A stretch of 64,000 nucleotides of DNA from Maribacter polysaccharolyticus. GTDB lineage: Bacteria; Bacteroidota; Bacteroidia; Flavobacteriales; Flavobacteriaceae. A program made the position numbers and the translations under genes. The stretch covers positions 123,975 to 187,974 of the forward strand of contig NZ_JARBUY010000001.1 in assembly GCF_028882255.1 (NCBI RefSeq), in the 5' to 3' direction. Numbering within the stretch: the first letter of the stretch is position 1; every line of letters begins with the position of its first letter. Shown here one piece after another: positions 27,324 to 37,106 of this stretch. Under the pieces are notes generated by a model. It was not told the DNA's origin and did no database searches. It saw nothing but the letters and a program-made list of their open reading frames with translations.

Positions 27324-28331
27324 ATGGCAAGGAGTGTTTTTACCTGTATTGATGCCCATACCTGTGGAAATCCTGTTAGGGTCGTTTCGAAAGGAGGGCC
27401 GATCCTAAAGGGGAAGACTATGGGCGAAAAGCGCCAACATTTTCTTAAAGAGTTCGATTGGATCCGGAAAGGCTTGATGTTCGAGCCCCGAGGCCATGAT
27501 ATGATGAGCGGCAGCATTTTCTACCCACCAACAAATCCTGAAAATGATTTTGGCATCCTGTTCATTGAAACCAGTGGTTGCCTACCCATGTGTGGCCATG
27601 GTACCATAGGTGCCATCACCATAGGGATAGAGGAAGGACTTCTTACTCCCAAGAAACGGGGCAAGATTCGTATGGAAACCCCAGCGGGACTCGTATTGGT
27701 CGAGTATAAACAAACAGGTAATAAAGTGGATTGGGTCAAGTTGATCAATGTAAGGTCCTATTTGGCCGCAACCGAACTAAAGATAGTGTCCTCACAATTA
27801 GGGGAATTGGTTTTTGATGTGGCCTATGGGGGTAATTTCTATGCAATAATCGATTCCCAAAAGCATTTTTCCGGTATCCAAGATTTTACGGCAAGCCAAC
27901 TCATCCAATTCAGTCAGGAAATAAGGGATAAAATCAATGTGGAATACCCGGGAAGATTCGTACACCCGGAGGATCCGACCATTAAAGACGTAAGCCATAT
28001 ATTATGGACAGGAAAAACCCTTTCCCCGGAGGCCACGGCCCGTAATGCCGTCTTTTATGGGGATAAGGCCATAGACCGTTCACCGTGCGGCACCGGTACG
28101 TCTGCCCGAATGGCCCAATGGTACGCCAAAGGAAAATTGAAATTGGGCGAGGAATTCGTACATGAAAGTTATATTGGATCCAAATTTATCGGAAGGGTGG
28201 AACAAGTGACCACTTTAGCAGGATTACCGGCCATTATTCCCAGTATCCAAGGTTGGGCTAAAATTTATGGCCATAATACAATTACCATTGATGACGATGA
28301 CCCATATGCCTTTGGCTTCCAAGTTGTTTAA
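27324..28331 (+). CDS. 4-hydroxyproline epimerase (proline racemase family)
   Basis: This 335-residue cytoplasmic enzyme interconverts trans-4-hydroxy-L-proline and cis-4-hydroxy-D-proline. Both catalytic cysteine motifs are present: LPMCGHGTIGA near residue 90 and DRSPCGTGTSARMAQ near residue 255, along with the family start FTCIDAHTCGNPVRVV. Having both Cys residues supports epimerase or racemase function rather than the dehydratase branch, in which one is Thr. Its operon partner is the semialdehyde dehydrogenase, but the D-hydroxyproline oxidase and deaminase genes are absent here. Confidence 0.92.
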   Translation: MARSVFTCIDAHTCGNPVRVVSKGGPILKGKTMGEKRQHFLKEFDWIRKGLMFEPRGHDMMSGSIFYPPTNPENDFGILFIETSGCLPMCGHGTIGAITIGIEEGLLTPKKRGKIRMETPAGLVLVEYKQTGNKVDWVKLINVRSYLAATELKIVSSQLGELVFDVAYGGNFYAIIDSQKHFSGIQDFTASQLIQFSQEIRDKINVEYPGRFVHPEDPTIKDVSHILWTGKTLSPEATARNAVFYGDKAIDRSPCGTGTSARMAQWYAKGKLKLGEEFVHESYIGSKFIGRVEQVTTLAGLPAIIPSIQGWAKIYGHNTITIDDDDPYAFGFQVV

Positions 28332-28532
28332 AAACCAAGGGCAAAGGACCCTGCAATTCGATTATCGATAAAGTTTGATAGGGTATGGGCAAGTACAACC
28401 TACGGAGCACCATATATGAATCCCGATTTGCGTCACCCCAACCCAATAATACCTTAATTTCCCTATATATGACCAGGTAAGGTATTGTTCGCCCGTTCAA
28501 TTCAACCGCCCCCTGTAACCTTAAGTCCCGAT

Positions 28533-29726
28533 TTATCCATCATTTCCTATGAGATTGAAAGCCCCTTGGACCAAGAAGGTATCAGTGGTTTTAAAATCCC
28601 CAACATTTATTATTTCCACAAAACCATTGAAACTTCCGCCGATTTCCACCTCCTTTTGCTCAAAAACAAAGGTCCCTCCATTCACTGTTTGCATCAACAC
28701 AAAATGTGATTCCTCCATGGAAATTACCGCTTCTTCAGGTAAGGCCAATGCCTGGTTGGTATTGGTGATTATTTGTGCATCAACGAACATTCCTACCGCA
28801 AAATCGTGATTTTCATCGTCATCTAAATGACCATGGACCTTTACCGTCCTGTTCTGCTTGGCTATAGACGTCCCAACAAGATGTACTTCCGCTTCATAGG
28901 ATATGTCTCCGGCCTCAGGGATTTTAAAAAATATTTTTTGTCCTTTCTTTATCTTTAGTATATCTTTTTCAAATACGGAAAGTTCAAGATGTATATGGTC
29001 GGTGTTAATGATCTCCATGATTTCATCCGCAGGGGAAACATAAGTACCCTTACTCACATATAAATTGGTGACCTTACCATGAATAGGGGCATAAAGGGTA
29101 ATCTCAGAGGTAAGGTTTCCCGCCTCTACCGAAGCGATATTTATATTCAGCATTTGCAATTTTTTCTTTAAGCCCTTATAACGGGCCAACGTACCCTTAT
29201 ATTCACTCTCTGCCTTTAGGAAATTTTTCTGCGAGCTGATCTTTTCGGCCATAAGCGTTTTTTGGCGTTCATATTCGGCTTTAAGGAATGTAAGTTGCTC
29301 GGCCGTCTCAAGATAGTTTTGCTGCAACGCTACAAATTCGGGGTTTTCCAAAGTAACCAGTAATTGCCCTTTGCCGATCCGATCTCCGATCAATAAGGGG
29401 GTGGAGGTGATATACCCGCCCATGAAGGAACTTATTATGGCCCTGTTTTGTGGGGGTACATCGATCATTCCTGTCGTAACCACTACCGACGGAAACGATT
29501 GTTCCGATAATTGGCCCAATTTCATGTTATTACGATCGAACTGCTCTTTGCTAAGCTGAATTTCAGTATTGCGGTTTGTGGATACCGTGGCTTCATCATT
29601 TTCATCTTTGTTCTTTGATTCCCCACAGGCAAAGACCATAAAGGCCGATAGGAGGAAGGCTGTATATTGAAATGATTTCATGAGGTTTATTTTTGATTTT
29701 GTAGTATTCATATTTTCCTTTTTCAT
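28533..29726 (-). CDS. Heavy-metal RND efflux periplasmic adaptor (CzcB/CusB type)
   Basis: This 397-residue membrane fusion protein links the RND pump to the outer-membrane channel. After a lipoprotein signal (FMVFAC) and an acidic spacer (GESKNKDENDE) come a lipoyl/beta-barrel core with LLIGDRIGKGQLLVTLENPE, a coiled-coil hairpin (about residues 130-185), and beta-barrel strands with LYAPIHGKVTNLYVSKGTYV. ATG 29726 follows the pump stop codon by 10 bp with GGGAAAA upstream, and is kept, though 29681 begins the signal peptide more directly. The order pump then adaptor is unusual compared with Proteobacteria but common in Bacteroidota. Confidence 0.9.
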   Translation of the reverse strand: MKKENMNTTKSKINLMKSFQYTAFLLSAFMVFACGESKNKDENDEATVSTNRNTEIQLSKEQFDRNNMKLGQLSEQSFPSVVVTTGMIDVPPQNRAIISSFMGGYITSTPLLIGDRIGKGQLLVTLENPEFVALQQNYLETAEQLTFLKAEYERQKTLMAEKISSQKNFLKAESEYKGTLARYKGLKKKLQMLNINIASVEAGNLTSEITLYAPIHGKVTNLYVSKGTYVSPADEIMEIINTDHIHLELSVFEKDILKIKKGQKIFFKIPEAGDISYEAEVHLVGTSIAKQNRTVKVHGHLDDDENHDFAVGMFVDAQIITNTNQALALPEEAVISMEESHFVLMQTVNGGTFVFEQKEVEIGGSFNGFVEIINVGDFKTTDTFLVQGAFNLIGNDG

Positions 29727-29736
29727 TATTTTCCCA

Positions 29737-32700
29737 TCACAATATCAAATGGTTCAGGGCAATAACGGTTTGATTGTAATTATTGAGACTCTCCAAATAG
29801 GACAACGTGATTCGATATGCATTTTCCAAGCTCTGGATGTATTGGAAAAAATCGATTTCCCCATTCTGGAAGCTGACCGTCGCGGTTTTCAGAATTTCTT
29901 CAGAAATCTTTTGTCCGTCATTTTCGTAATAACTTAAGGTGGTTTCATATTTGCGGAGTTGCCCCATTAATTGTCCGTATTTTAGGTACAATCGGTTCTT
30001 GTAGTCCACCGATTCTTCAAAGGCCCTATCCTTTTCAATGGTAGCGGCCTTAATCTTAGCGGCCTTACCATTGAATAGTAATGGGATTTTCAATCCGACC
30101 TGATAGCCATAAAGATGTTCTCCCAAACCTGAATTCGTACCTTGGAAATAATCAAAATTGATTTCGGGAAGCAGGGATTGTTTTTCATAACCGCTTTTGG
30201 CCTTATACCAGTCATTTCTTTGTTCATAAAGCGTCAGGCCGATATTACCTGAAATCCCATCCACATGTAATTCCAATTTTTCAATCGGTAGCAATGCAAT
30301 GTCCAAAGGTTCATCCACTTGCACTATTTGTTGCAGGTGTTTTAGTGCCATCGTCACATCTTCTTTGGCTTGCCCGTAAAGGGCTTGGAGTTCCTTTTGT
30401 TTGGCCTCTGCCGTTATCTTCTCCAAATAATTGGTTTCCCCCAATTCGAACCTGCGCTGGGAAGCATGTGCGAATTTCCGGTAAATGCTGTCCAAATACC
30501 CATAGACCCTCGACTTTTCACGCTCATATACCAACTGGTGATAGGCAGAGGCGATTTCACGCTCAAGGCGTTGCTTTTGTATTTCCAAATTACTTTCCTC
30601 CATCCTTAAATTCGCTTTATTGATTCTTTTACCAGCGAAATAAACGGTCGGAAACAAAAAGCTTTGTTGAATGCCAAAAACATCCAATGGATTGTCGTTA
30701 AAAGCCAAATTGTTTTGATCGTATGAATAATAAACTTCCGTTTTTTCAAAGTCAAATGCACTACCGACCAAAGCCTTGGAAGAACGGGTTTTTAGTTCCG
30801 CAGCCTTAAGCCCGGCATTGTTTTCCAAGGCCATTGTTCTTAATTGCTCAAAATGCAATCCTTTTTCTTGGGCATTTACCTGAACTGTAAGTAAAACAAG
30901 CAGCAGAAAAACCCCTAAACCCTTATTTTTCTTCTTCTTTAACTTCTTCATAATACGAGAGGTTTGTTTTGTGTCAAAAATGGAATATAAAATCGGTAAC
31001 ACGATCATGGTCAGTAAGGTCGATGTTACAAGTCCCCCTATGACCACCGTTGCCAATGGCCGTTGTACTTCCGCACCCGCATTAGTGGAAATTGCCATGG
31101 GCAGAAACCCTAGCGCAGCTGCCGCTGCGGTGAGTAAAACCGCCCGTAAACGGTCTTTTGTACCTTGCCTAATCCTGGCTTCGATATCCGTTACACCCTG
31201 TTCTTTAAGCTCTTTAAAATGCTCTATCAGGACAATTCCGTTCAATACCGCGATACCGAAAAGTGCGATAAAACCTACCCCGGCAGAAATACTGAAGGGC
31301 ATGCCCCGAAACCACAATAAGAATACACCACCAACAGCGGCAAGCGGAATTGCCGATAAAATCATCAAGGCTTCCTTTAATGACCTGAATGCAAAATAGA
31401 GTAAGATAAAAATCAGGACCAATGCCACGGGTACCGCTACTTTTAATCTGCTTTTGGCACTTTGCAGGTTTTGAAACTGCCCCCCATAGGTAATGGTATA
31501 GCCAACAGGGAGCTGTATATATGTTTCGATTTTGTTCTGAATATCCGAAACCACTGACTGAAGGTCCCGATTACGTACATTGATGCCCACAACGATCCTT
31601 CGTTTGGTGTCATCACGAGAGATTTTGGCCGCCCCTTTGGTATTGGTAATATCGGCCACCTCACTCAAGGGAATTTTTCCCCCTGAAGGTAGGTCCACAT
31701 AAAAGTTTTTGATATCATCGATGTTCCTTCTACTGTTTTCATCCAACCGAAGGGTAAGGTCAAAACGTTTTTCCCCTTCAAAGATGCTTCCCATTTTACT
31801 GCCACCGAACCCCATGGAAACCATCTTATTCAAATCACTGATGTTCAATCCATATCTTGCGATTTTACTGCGGTCGAACTTGATGTTCATTTGTGGAAGT
31901 CCAGCTATTTTTTCAACACTGATATCGGCCGCACCTTCGACATCTTGTATCAACCGTTTAATTTCATTGCCCTTTGCGTTTAGGACCTCCAGATCCTCTC
32001 CGAATATCTTGATGGCTATATCGGCCCGTACCCCTGTGATAAGTTCATTGAATCGCATTTCTATGGGTTGGGTAAACTCTACTTCCATTCCGGGAATAAC
32101 CCTTAGGGCTTCTTTGAATTTATCGGCGAGTTCGTCTTTGGAGTGGGCAGAAACCCATTCTTTAATGGGTTTAAGGGTAATGATGACATCGGTTTCTTCC
32201 ATAGACATGGGGTCTGTTGGGACTTCTGCGGCACCAATCCGGGTCACCACCTGGTCCACTTCCGGAAAATTATCCAATAAAATTTGTTCAATTTGGGTCG
32301 TGGTCTCAATGGTCTTGCTCAACGAGGTTCCGGTTTTCAGGATCGGTTGGATTACAAAATCGCCCTCATCCAAAGTAGGTACGAATTCACCCCCCATGGT
32401 GGTAAAAAGATAAACGGATAGTGCAAGTAGGCCTCCAGCTATCGCCAAGACCGACTTTTTCCAGCCCAAAGCCCATTTGATAGTAGGGGCATAGAGCAGA
32501 TTTAGGAATCGCATTAAACGTACCGATATATTCTTATCGGTGATCCGTGCCGGTTTCAATATAAGGGATGAAATGACCGGGACATAGGTAAAACACAAGA
32601 TCATGGCCCCAATCAAAGCAAAACTAAAGGTCAAAGCCATGGGCTTGAACATCTTACCTTCAACGCCACTTAAGGAGAGGATCGGTATAAAAACGATAAA

Positions 32701-34080
32701 AATGATCAACTGCCCAAAAATTGCCGAATTCATCATTTTAGAGGCACTATTCAACGTGATCCTGTCCTTGGCCGACTGCACCTCCCTTTTGGTCATTCCC
32801 AATAATTCCTTGCCTTTGGAAGTGATCTGAAAAGCGATGAATTCCACTATGATCACCGCCCCATCAATGATTATCCCGAAATCTATGGCCCCTAAACTCA
32901 TCAAATTGGCATCTACCCCAAAAATGTACATCAGGGAAAGGGCAAACAAAAGACATATAGGGATGACCGAAGCCACCACTAATCCTGACCTTAAATTACC
33001 CAAGAGCAATACGACGACGAAGATGACGATAAGACAACCGAGAATAAGGTTTTCTGCCACGGTAAAAGTTGTTTTGGCAATTAATGCACTTCGTTCCAAA
33101 AATGGATTGATATAAACACCTTCAGGCAGGGTTTTGGAAATCGAGGCTACGCGATCCTTTACCGCCTCGATGACTTTCTTCGAATTGGCATCTTTTAGCA
33201 TCATGACCTGACCCAAAACTTTTTCCCCTTCCCCGTTGCCCGTAATGGCCCCGAATCGATTGGCACTACCAAAACCGACACTTGCTATGTGCTTTATTAA
33301 AATAGGGACACCACCCTCATTTTTTACCACGATATTGCCGATATCCTCCAAGGAGGTCACGAGACCTTCCCCACGGATAAAATAGGCCTGATTGTTCTTT
33401 TCGATATATCCACCACCGGCAACGCTATTGTTATTTTCCAATGCCTTGAAAATTTCGCCGATTGAGATATCCATGGCATTCAATTTCTCGGAATTAATGG
33501 CCACTTCATATTGCTTTAGGTACCCACCCCAAGTATTGACTTCGACAACCCCCGGGATACCGGATAGCTGACGTTTTACGATCCAATCCTGTATGGTACG
33601 GAGTTCCATAGCGGAATATTTATGCTTATATCCGGGTTTTGTATCCAATACATATTGATAAATCTCCCCTAAGCCCGTGGTGATGGGCCCCATTTCCGGG
33701 GTGCCGAATCCTTCTGGGATTTTTTCCGATGCCGACTTTATTTTTTCGGCGATAAGTTGTCTGGGCAGGTAGGTCCCCATATTATCCTCAAATACAATGG
33801 TCACCACAGATAGGCCGAATTTGGATATGGAACGGATCTCAAGTACCCCGGGCAGGTTCGCCATTTCAAGCTCTACAGGGTAGGTGATGAATTGTTCTAT
33901 ATCTTGGGTTGATAGATTCTGGGAAGTCGTAATGACCTGCACTTGATTGTTCGTTACATCGGGAACGGCCCCAATAGGAATGCGGGATAGGGAAAATAGC
34001 CCAAAAAATATGATAAATAACGTTAGCAGCAGAACAAATAGTTTATTCTTTATACTGAATCGTATGATTTTTGTCAACAT
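29737..34080 (-). CDS. CzcA/CusA-type RND pump fused to a TolC-like outer membrane protein
   Basis: This 1447-residue protein is a fusion. Residues 1-1040 form a heavy-metal RND pump with about twelve helices and the proton-relay motif DFGIIIDGAVIIVE near residue 400, a pattern of the divalent-metal CzcA group rather than the monovalent Cu/Ag type. Residues 1044-1447 begin anew with MKKLKKKK, a hydrophobic signal-like stretch ending VQVNAQ, and then TolC-type helical sequence (LRTMALENNAGLKAAELKTR). The fused channel could be cut free by signal peptidase. No Shine-Dalgarno sequence precedes the internal ATG (30951). ATG 34080 is chosen as the pump start; adaptor and small-protein genes flank it in the same operon. 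Confidence 0.9.
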   Translation of the reverse strand: MLTKIIRFSIKNKLFVLLLTLFIIFFGLFSLSRIPIGAVPDVTNNQVQVITTSQNLSTQDIEQFITYPVELEMANLPGVLEIRSISKFGLSVVTIVFEDNMGTYLPRQLIAEKIKSASEKIPEGFGTPEMGPITTGLGEIYQYVLDTKPGYKHKYSAMELRTIQDWIVKRQLSGIPGVVEVNTWGGYLKQYEVAINSEKLNAMDISIGEIFKALENNNSVAGGGYIEKNNQAYFIRGEGLVTSLEDIGNIVVKNEGGVPILIKHIASVGFGSANRFGAITGNGEGEKVLGQVMMLKDANSKKVIEAVKDRVASISKTLPEGVYINPFLERSALIAKTTFTVAENLILGCLIVIFVVVLLLGNLRSGLVVASVIPICLLFALSLMYIFGVDANLMSLGAIDFGIIIDGAVIIVEFIAFQITSKGKELLGMTKREVQSAKDRITLNSASKMMNSAIFGQLIIFIVFIPILSLSGVEGKMFKPMALTFSFALIGAMILCFTYVPVISSLILKPARITDKNISVRLMRFLNLLYAPTIKWALGWKKSVLAIAGGLLALSVYLFTTMGGEFVPTLDEGDFVIQPILKTGTSLSKTIETTTQIEQILLDNFPEVDQVVTRIGAAEVPTDPMSMEETDVIITLKPIKEWVSAHSKDELADKFKEALRVIPGMEVEFTQPIEMRFNELITGVRADIAIKIFGEDLEVLNAKGNEIKRLIQDVEGAADISVEKIAGLPQMNIKFDRSKIARYGLNISDLNKMVSMGFGGSKMGSIFEGEKRFDLTLRLDENSRRNIDDIKNFYVDLPSGGKIPLSEVADITNTKGAAKISRDDTKRRIVVGINVRNRDLQSVVSDIQNKIETYIQLPVGYTITYGGQFQNLQSAKSRLKVAVPVALVLIFILLYFAFRSLKEALMILSAIPLAAVGGVFLLWFRGMPFSISAGVGFIALFGIAVLNGIVLIEHFKELKEQGVTDIEARIRQGTKDRLRAVLLTAAAAALGFLPMAISTNAGAEVQRPLATVVIGGLVTSTLLTMIVLPILYSIFDTKQTSRIMKKLKKKKNKGLGVFLLLVLLTVQVNAQEKGLHFEQLRTMALENNAGLKAAELKTRSSKALVGSAFDFEKTEVYYSYDQNNLAFNDNPLDVFGIQQSFLFPTVYFAGKRINKANLRMEESNLEIQKQRLEREIASAYHQLVYEREKSRVYGYLDSIYRKFAHASQRRFELGETNYLEKITAEAKQKELQALYGQAKEDVTMALKHLQQIVQVDEPLDIALLPIEKLELHVDGISGNIGLTLYEQRNDWYKAKSGYEKQSLLPEINFDYFQGTNSGLGEHLYGYQVGLKIPLLFNGKAAKIKAATIEKDRAFEESVDYKNRLYLKYGQLMGQLRKYETTLSYYENDGQKISEEILKTATVSFQNGEIDFFQYIQSLENAYRITLSYLESLNNYNQTVIALNHLIL

Positions 34081-34150
34081 AATCCATGGTAAAAAGTGAT
34101 ACAAAACATCCAAGCCTTTTGTGACCGGGATGAACTAAATCAATAGGGGA

Positions 34151-34549
34151 TCATGCGTGTTGGGGCGGTTGGAAAATATCCGATTTTTCCAAAAAAGAGT
34201 AGTTGTCCAAATAAAAGAAATCCAATGTACGGTTTAGGATCGGAACCGTTTGAATGGGAGGAACATTAAAAATATGGATTACAAAAGCCATTGGGGTATA
34301 CGAACTACAGTAATGGTTAAAGGGAAGTTCGTCATGGGCTTTTTTTTCTTCCTGATGGTCCTTTGAATGTTCAGGGGCCAATTCACCATAATGTTTGGAC
34401 AGGAAAACCATGATATCATCATCATATTTTTCAGCATGGAATTGCGCATGCGCAACAAGTTGGCCAAGATGTGCGAATTCCCGCATATCCAAACCAAAAC
34501 TTTGGATAAATACCAAAAGGGACAATACGAATGAAATACACTTGAACAT
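34151..34549 (-). CDS. Small exported histidine-rich protein beside the RND efflux genes
   Basis: I do not recognise a named family with certainty. The 132-residue product has an N-terminal signal peptide or helix (CISFVLSLLVFIQSFG), a His- and acid-rich centre (HSKDHQEEKKAHDE, then HYCSS) and a conserved-looking C-terminus ending EKSDIFQPPQHA. Its position directly before the metal pump, with 70 bp between, and its potential metal ligands suggest a periplasmic metal sensor, buffer or chaperone. ATG 34549 is used instead of TTG 34570. Confidence 0.65.
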   Translation of the reverse strand: MFKCISFVLSLLVFIQSFGLDMREFAHLGQLVAHAQFHAEKYDDDIMVFLSKHYGELAPEHSKDHQEEKKAHDELPFNHYCSSYTPMAFVIHIFNVPPIQTVPILNRTLDFFYLDNYSFLEKSDIFQPPQHA

Positions 34550-34716
34550 ACCGATAATAAAGATATGCAATATTTGAATTTGAATGGATATTCATTCCCT
34601 AAATTAATGACAAGTAAAGGGTTACCCTATAGAATTGTAAATTTCAACACTTCGTTCGAACAAACGTAAATGCAGTACGAAACCAAATCGCTTATCGACA
34701 GACCATGAATTCGGGA

Positions 34717-35391
34717 CTATCGGCCCAATGCTTTGGCTATCGCGGCCTCCACCATAGGAGCCATTACCTCGTAGCCCAATTTTGTCGGGTGTACACCATC
34801 AAGGGCATATTTTTTGGGCAATCCGTTGCGCTCATCCACCAGCTCAGAAAAATAATCAAGATAAATATGGTTGTTTTCCCGTGCATACGCCCTTAACATC
34901 CCGTTGAGTGCAATTATTTTCTGTGAGGGTTCCAATCCGGGTCGCCAAGGATAGTCATAGACGGGGAGTACTGAGCAAATTACGACCTTTATCCCATGGA
35001 CTTCTGCCAACTCTGCCATGGACTTCAAATTATCGGCGATCATTTCCAGGGTAGACGGACCGGTATTGCCTGCAATGTCATTGGTCCCGGCAAGAATGAC
35101 TACTACTTTGGGGTGCAAGGCAATGACGTCCTGTCTAAAACGCAATAGCATTTGAGGGGTCGTTTGTCCTCCAATACCCCTGTTGATATACGGTTTTCCC
35201 TCAAAGAATTCCGGTACCTTGTTCAACCAGCCGATCGTAATTGAATTCCCCATAAACACCACACGGTCTTCTTGGGCATCGGGCAATCCAACTTTGGCAT
35301 TTTCGGCCCTAAAATGTTCTAGATTTGCCCAATCTTGGGCCTGGGAAGTACTTATCATTAAAAAAACAAAAAAGACAATGAATGTTTTCAT
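34717..35391 (-). CDS. SGNH/GDSL-family hydrolase, exported
   Basis: This 224-residue esterase-like enzyme starts with a signal peptide (ends SQAQ). Catalytic blocks are FMGNSITIGW (Ser nucleophile, GNS in place of GDS), the oxyanion GGQTTPQML and ILAGTNDIAG, and the Asp/His pair in LDGVHPTKLGYE. It resembles Bacteroidota PAF-acetylhydrolase-like and acetyl-esterase proteins that remove acyl groups from sugars or lipids; the substrate is unknown. Transcribed leftward, apparently on its own. Confidence 0.88.
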   Translation of the reverse strand: MKTFIVFFVFLMISTSQAQDWANLEHFRAENAKVGLPDAQEDRVVFMGNSITIGWLNKVPEFFEGKPYINRGIGGQTTPQMLLRFRQDVIALHPKVVVILAGTNDIAGNTGPSTLEMIADNLKSMAELAEVHGIKVVICSVLPVYDYPWRPGLEPSQKIIALNGMLRAYARENNHIYLDYFSELVDERNGLPKKYALDGVHPTKLGYEVMAPMVEAAIAKALGR

Positions 35392-35440
35392 GGCATTTGG
35401 GGGTATTTATTTTTGGAATAAATATACTTATTTCTAAAAC

Positions 35441-35470
35441 AAAAAACCCTGGTAAATCGCTTTACCAAGG
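35441..35470 (-). terminator. Terminator after the lipoprotein gene at 35494
   Basis: On the minus strand CCTTGGTAAA pairs with TTTACCAGG across a 4-base loop (one mismatch) and is followed by T6. Confidence 0.8.
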
Positions 35471-35493
35471 TCTTTGCATTAATTTCGATCCAT

Positions 35494-36348
35494 TTATTCG
35501 CAGGACACATCGGCACCTGTGCTATCCCAGCAATGCCAATCCTCATCCCCAAAATAGGTATAGGCCATAACCCTTCCATAATATTCGGTCTGGCTCCATT
35601 CGATGTTCACATCAACAAAATCCTCGTTTTCGGAATCGTATACATGAATATTGTAAAATACATTGTAATCCCCTTCCTGCAATCCGTATTCCAGGTAACT
35701 GCCATAATAAAGGTCTTCGCCTTCCTCTGCGTCCAATTCACGGATCCAGGTATATCTGATATTCCCTATTTCATCATTTTCGCGACTCCAGGTAATATTG
35801 ATCATCGATACGGGATTCTCAGGACTTTGGTAAAGTACCCATTCCCCAGCGTTACCATCCAAGTCGGATACCCCCGAAAACCAAAGGAATTCATCAAAGG
35901 GATCGGTACCTACTTTGGTTACGTACATTTCCCAAATTACCCCATCATCGGTCAATTCCCCAGTAAGTCTTGCCGTATATTCACTCGCAAATCCATCAAC
36001 GGTATAAGACCATTGCCAAGTGCTTTCCCCTAAAAATTCGGCTTCATGGTTAAACGCACTTTGAAATGAAGCAACCGGGATGGCTAAATTGGTGAATAAT
36101 ACCGTATTCCAAAATCCGACCACTACCCGGGGATATGTCCAGTTGTCACCCAACTTTGCCGTCGAAGCTATTGATTTGTCGGTTCCTGAAGAATCTTCCA
36201 AAAAACCACTTAAATCAATGGCCATGGATTCATAAGGTGGTAATTCCATGGCTTCGGTACTCAATTGAACGCTGTCCTCGGAATCATCACATGAGAAATT
36301 AAATATAATAACGAATGCCAATAAAGCATAAAGCAGTTTAGTTTTCAT
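35494..36348 (-). CDS. Putative surface-exposed lipoprotein of unknown function
   Basis: No family is recognised. The 284-residue product has a lipoprotein signal (VIIFNFSC, Cys near residue 20) followed at once by acidic residues DDSEDS. Such a tag after the lipid cysteine is a known surface-export signal in Bacteroidota. The body is beta-strand-rich with many aromatic and acidic residues (WEMYVTKVGTDPFDEF, DLDGNAGEWVLYQ) and resembles small secreted beta-barrel or lipocalin-like proteins. It has its own terminator. Confidence 0.7.
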   Translation of the reverse strand: MKTKLLYALLAFVIIFNFSCDDSEDSVQLSTEAMELPPYESMAIDLSGFLEDSSGTDKSIASTAKLGDNWTYPRVVVGFWNTVLFTNLAIPVASFQSAFNHEAEFLGESTWQWSYTVDGFASEYTARLTGELTDDGVIWEMYVTKVGTDPFDEFLWFSGVSDLDGNAGEWVLYQSPENPVSMINITWSRENDEIGNIRYTWIRELDAEEGEDLYYGSYLEYGLQEGDYNVFYNIHVYDSENEDFVDVNIEWSQTEYYGRVMAYTYFGDEDWHCWDSTGADVSCE

Positions 36349-36467
36349 AATGTTGTTAGATATTTTGTTCGTATCAATATCCTTAACGTATATATGTCCT
36401 TAAAATTGTGAAAACCAGCCTGTTTTAGATCCATCTTACAAGACGTTCAAAGCTTCAACCTTTGGTC

Positions 36468-37106
36468 TTATAGGTATTCTGACGGATGGGTAACCAAAGC
36501 CTCGAAATTTTGAAAGAATTGCCCTATATGCCTGCCATCGACTATCGCATGGTGCGCTTGTACCGATAAAGGCATCAATGTCTTACCGTTTTGTTCAAAA
36601 ATCTTTCCCCAAACGATTCTAGGCACGCTGTCCGACGGATGATAGTGCATCGCATGTTGGATATTCGTAAAACTTACCCATGGAAACGTTGACATGAATA
36701 AAAAGTCATCACGACCGGGTTCATCCTCTAGAGAAGGATCGGTTTTCATTTTGTCCATGACTTTCCTGGCCTTTTTAAAAAACACCTTTGAATCATGGGA
36801 AAAATCCACCGTACAGAAACTGAAAACATCGGCCATATCGGTAGGTACGGTGAAAGATGGATGTACCAAAGGATGCTCAACCACTTCATCTCCCCGTATC
36901 CGCCATCTGAATTCGGGGATTTCGTTGGCCATCAATGACAATAAATAAACCAAACTGATATGGACCGAAAGGTTTTCATTTTTTAGATAAGGCAACAATT
37001 CACCCAGATCAACATTGGCGGTAACACTGAAATGTGGATGGTTCATCCCCCTAAAAAAATCAAAATGCTTTTTACGGTGCGGATTGCTGAAATCGACTGT
37101 TTTCAT
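36468..37106 (-). CDS. CatA-like (chloramphenicol acetyltransferase family) acyltransferase
   Basis: This 212-residue protein matches the trimeric CAT family. The catalytic histidine motif is HHAIVDGRHIGQFF near residue 190, and FTVPTDMADVFSFCTVDF resembles the CAT beta-strand region. True CAT acetylates chloramphenicol, but many chromosomal flavobacterial homologues have unknown acceptors, so resistance should not be assumed. It starts 1 bp upstream of the end of the carboxypeptidase gene (stop 37107), giving an operon with the S10 peptidase upstream. Confidence 0.85.
   Translation of the reverse strand: MKTVDFSNPHRKKHFDFFRGMNHPHFSVTANVDLGELLPYLKNENLSVHISLVYLLSLMANEIPEFRWRIRGDEVVEHPLVHPSFTVPTDMADVFSFCTVDFSHDSKVFFKKARKVMDKMKTDPSLEDEPGRDDFLFMSTFPWVSFTNIQHAMHYHPSDSVPRIVWGKIFEQNGKTLMPLSVQAHHAIVDGRHIGQFFQNFEALVTHPSEYL

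Noticed and set aside
31709-32413. 234-codon open frame antisense to the RND pump gene
   Set aside because: It is a shadow of a conserved gene, with Ser/Ile-rich, low-complexity translation and no domain; the opposite frame has clear RND motifs.
36468-37106. CAT-family gene as an acquired antibiotic-resistance gene
   Set aside because: It sits in a chromosomal operon with a peptidase, without mobile-element signs, and the family includes many enzymes with other acceptors.
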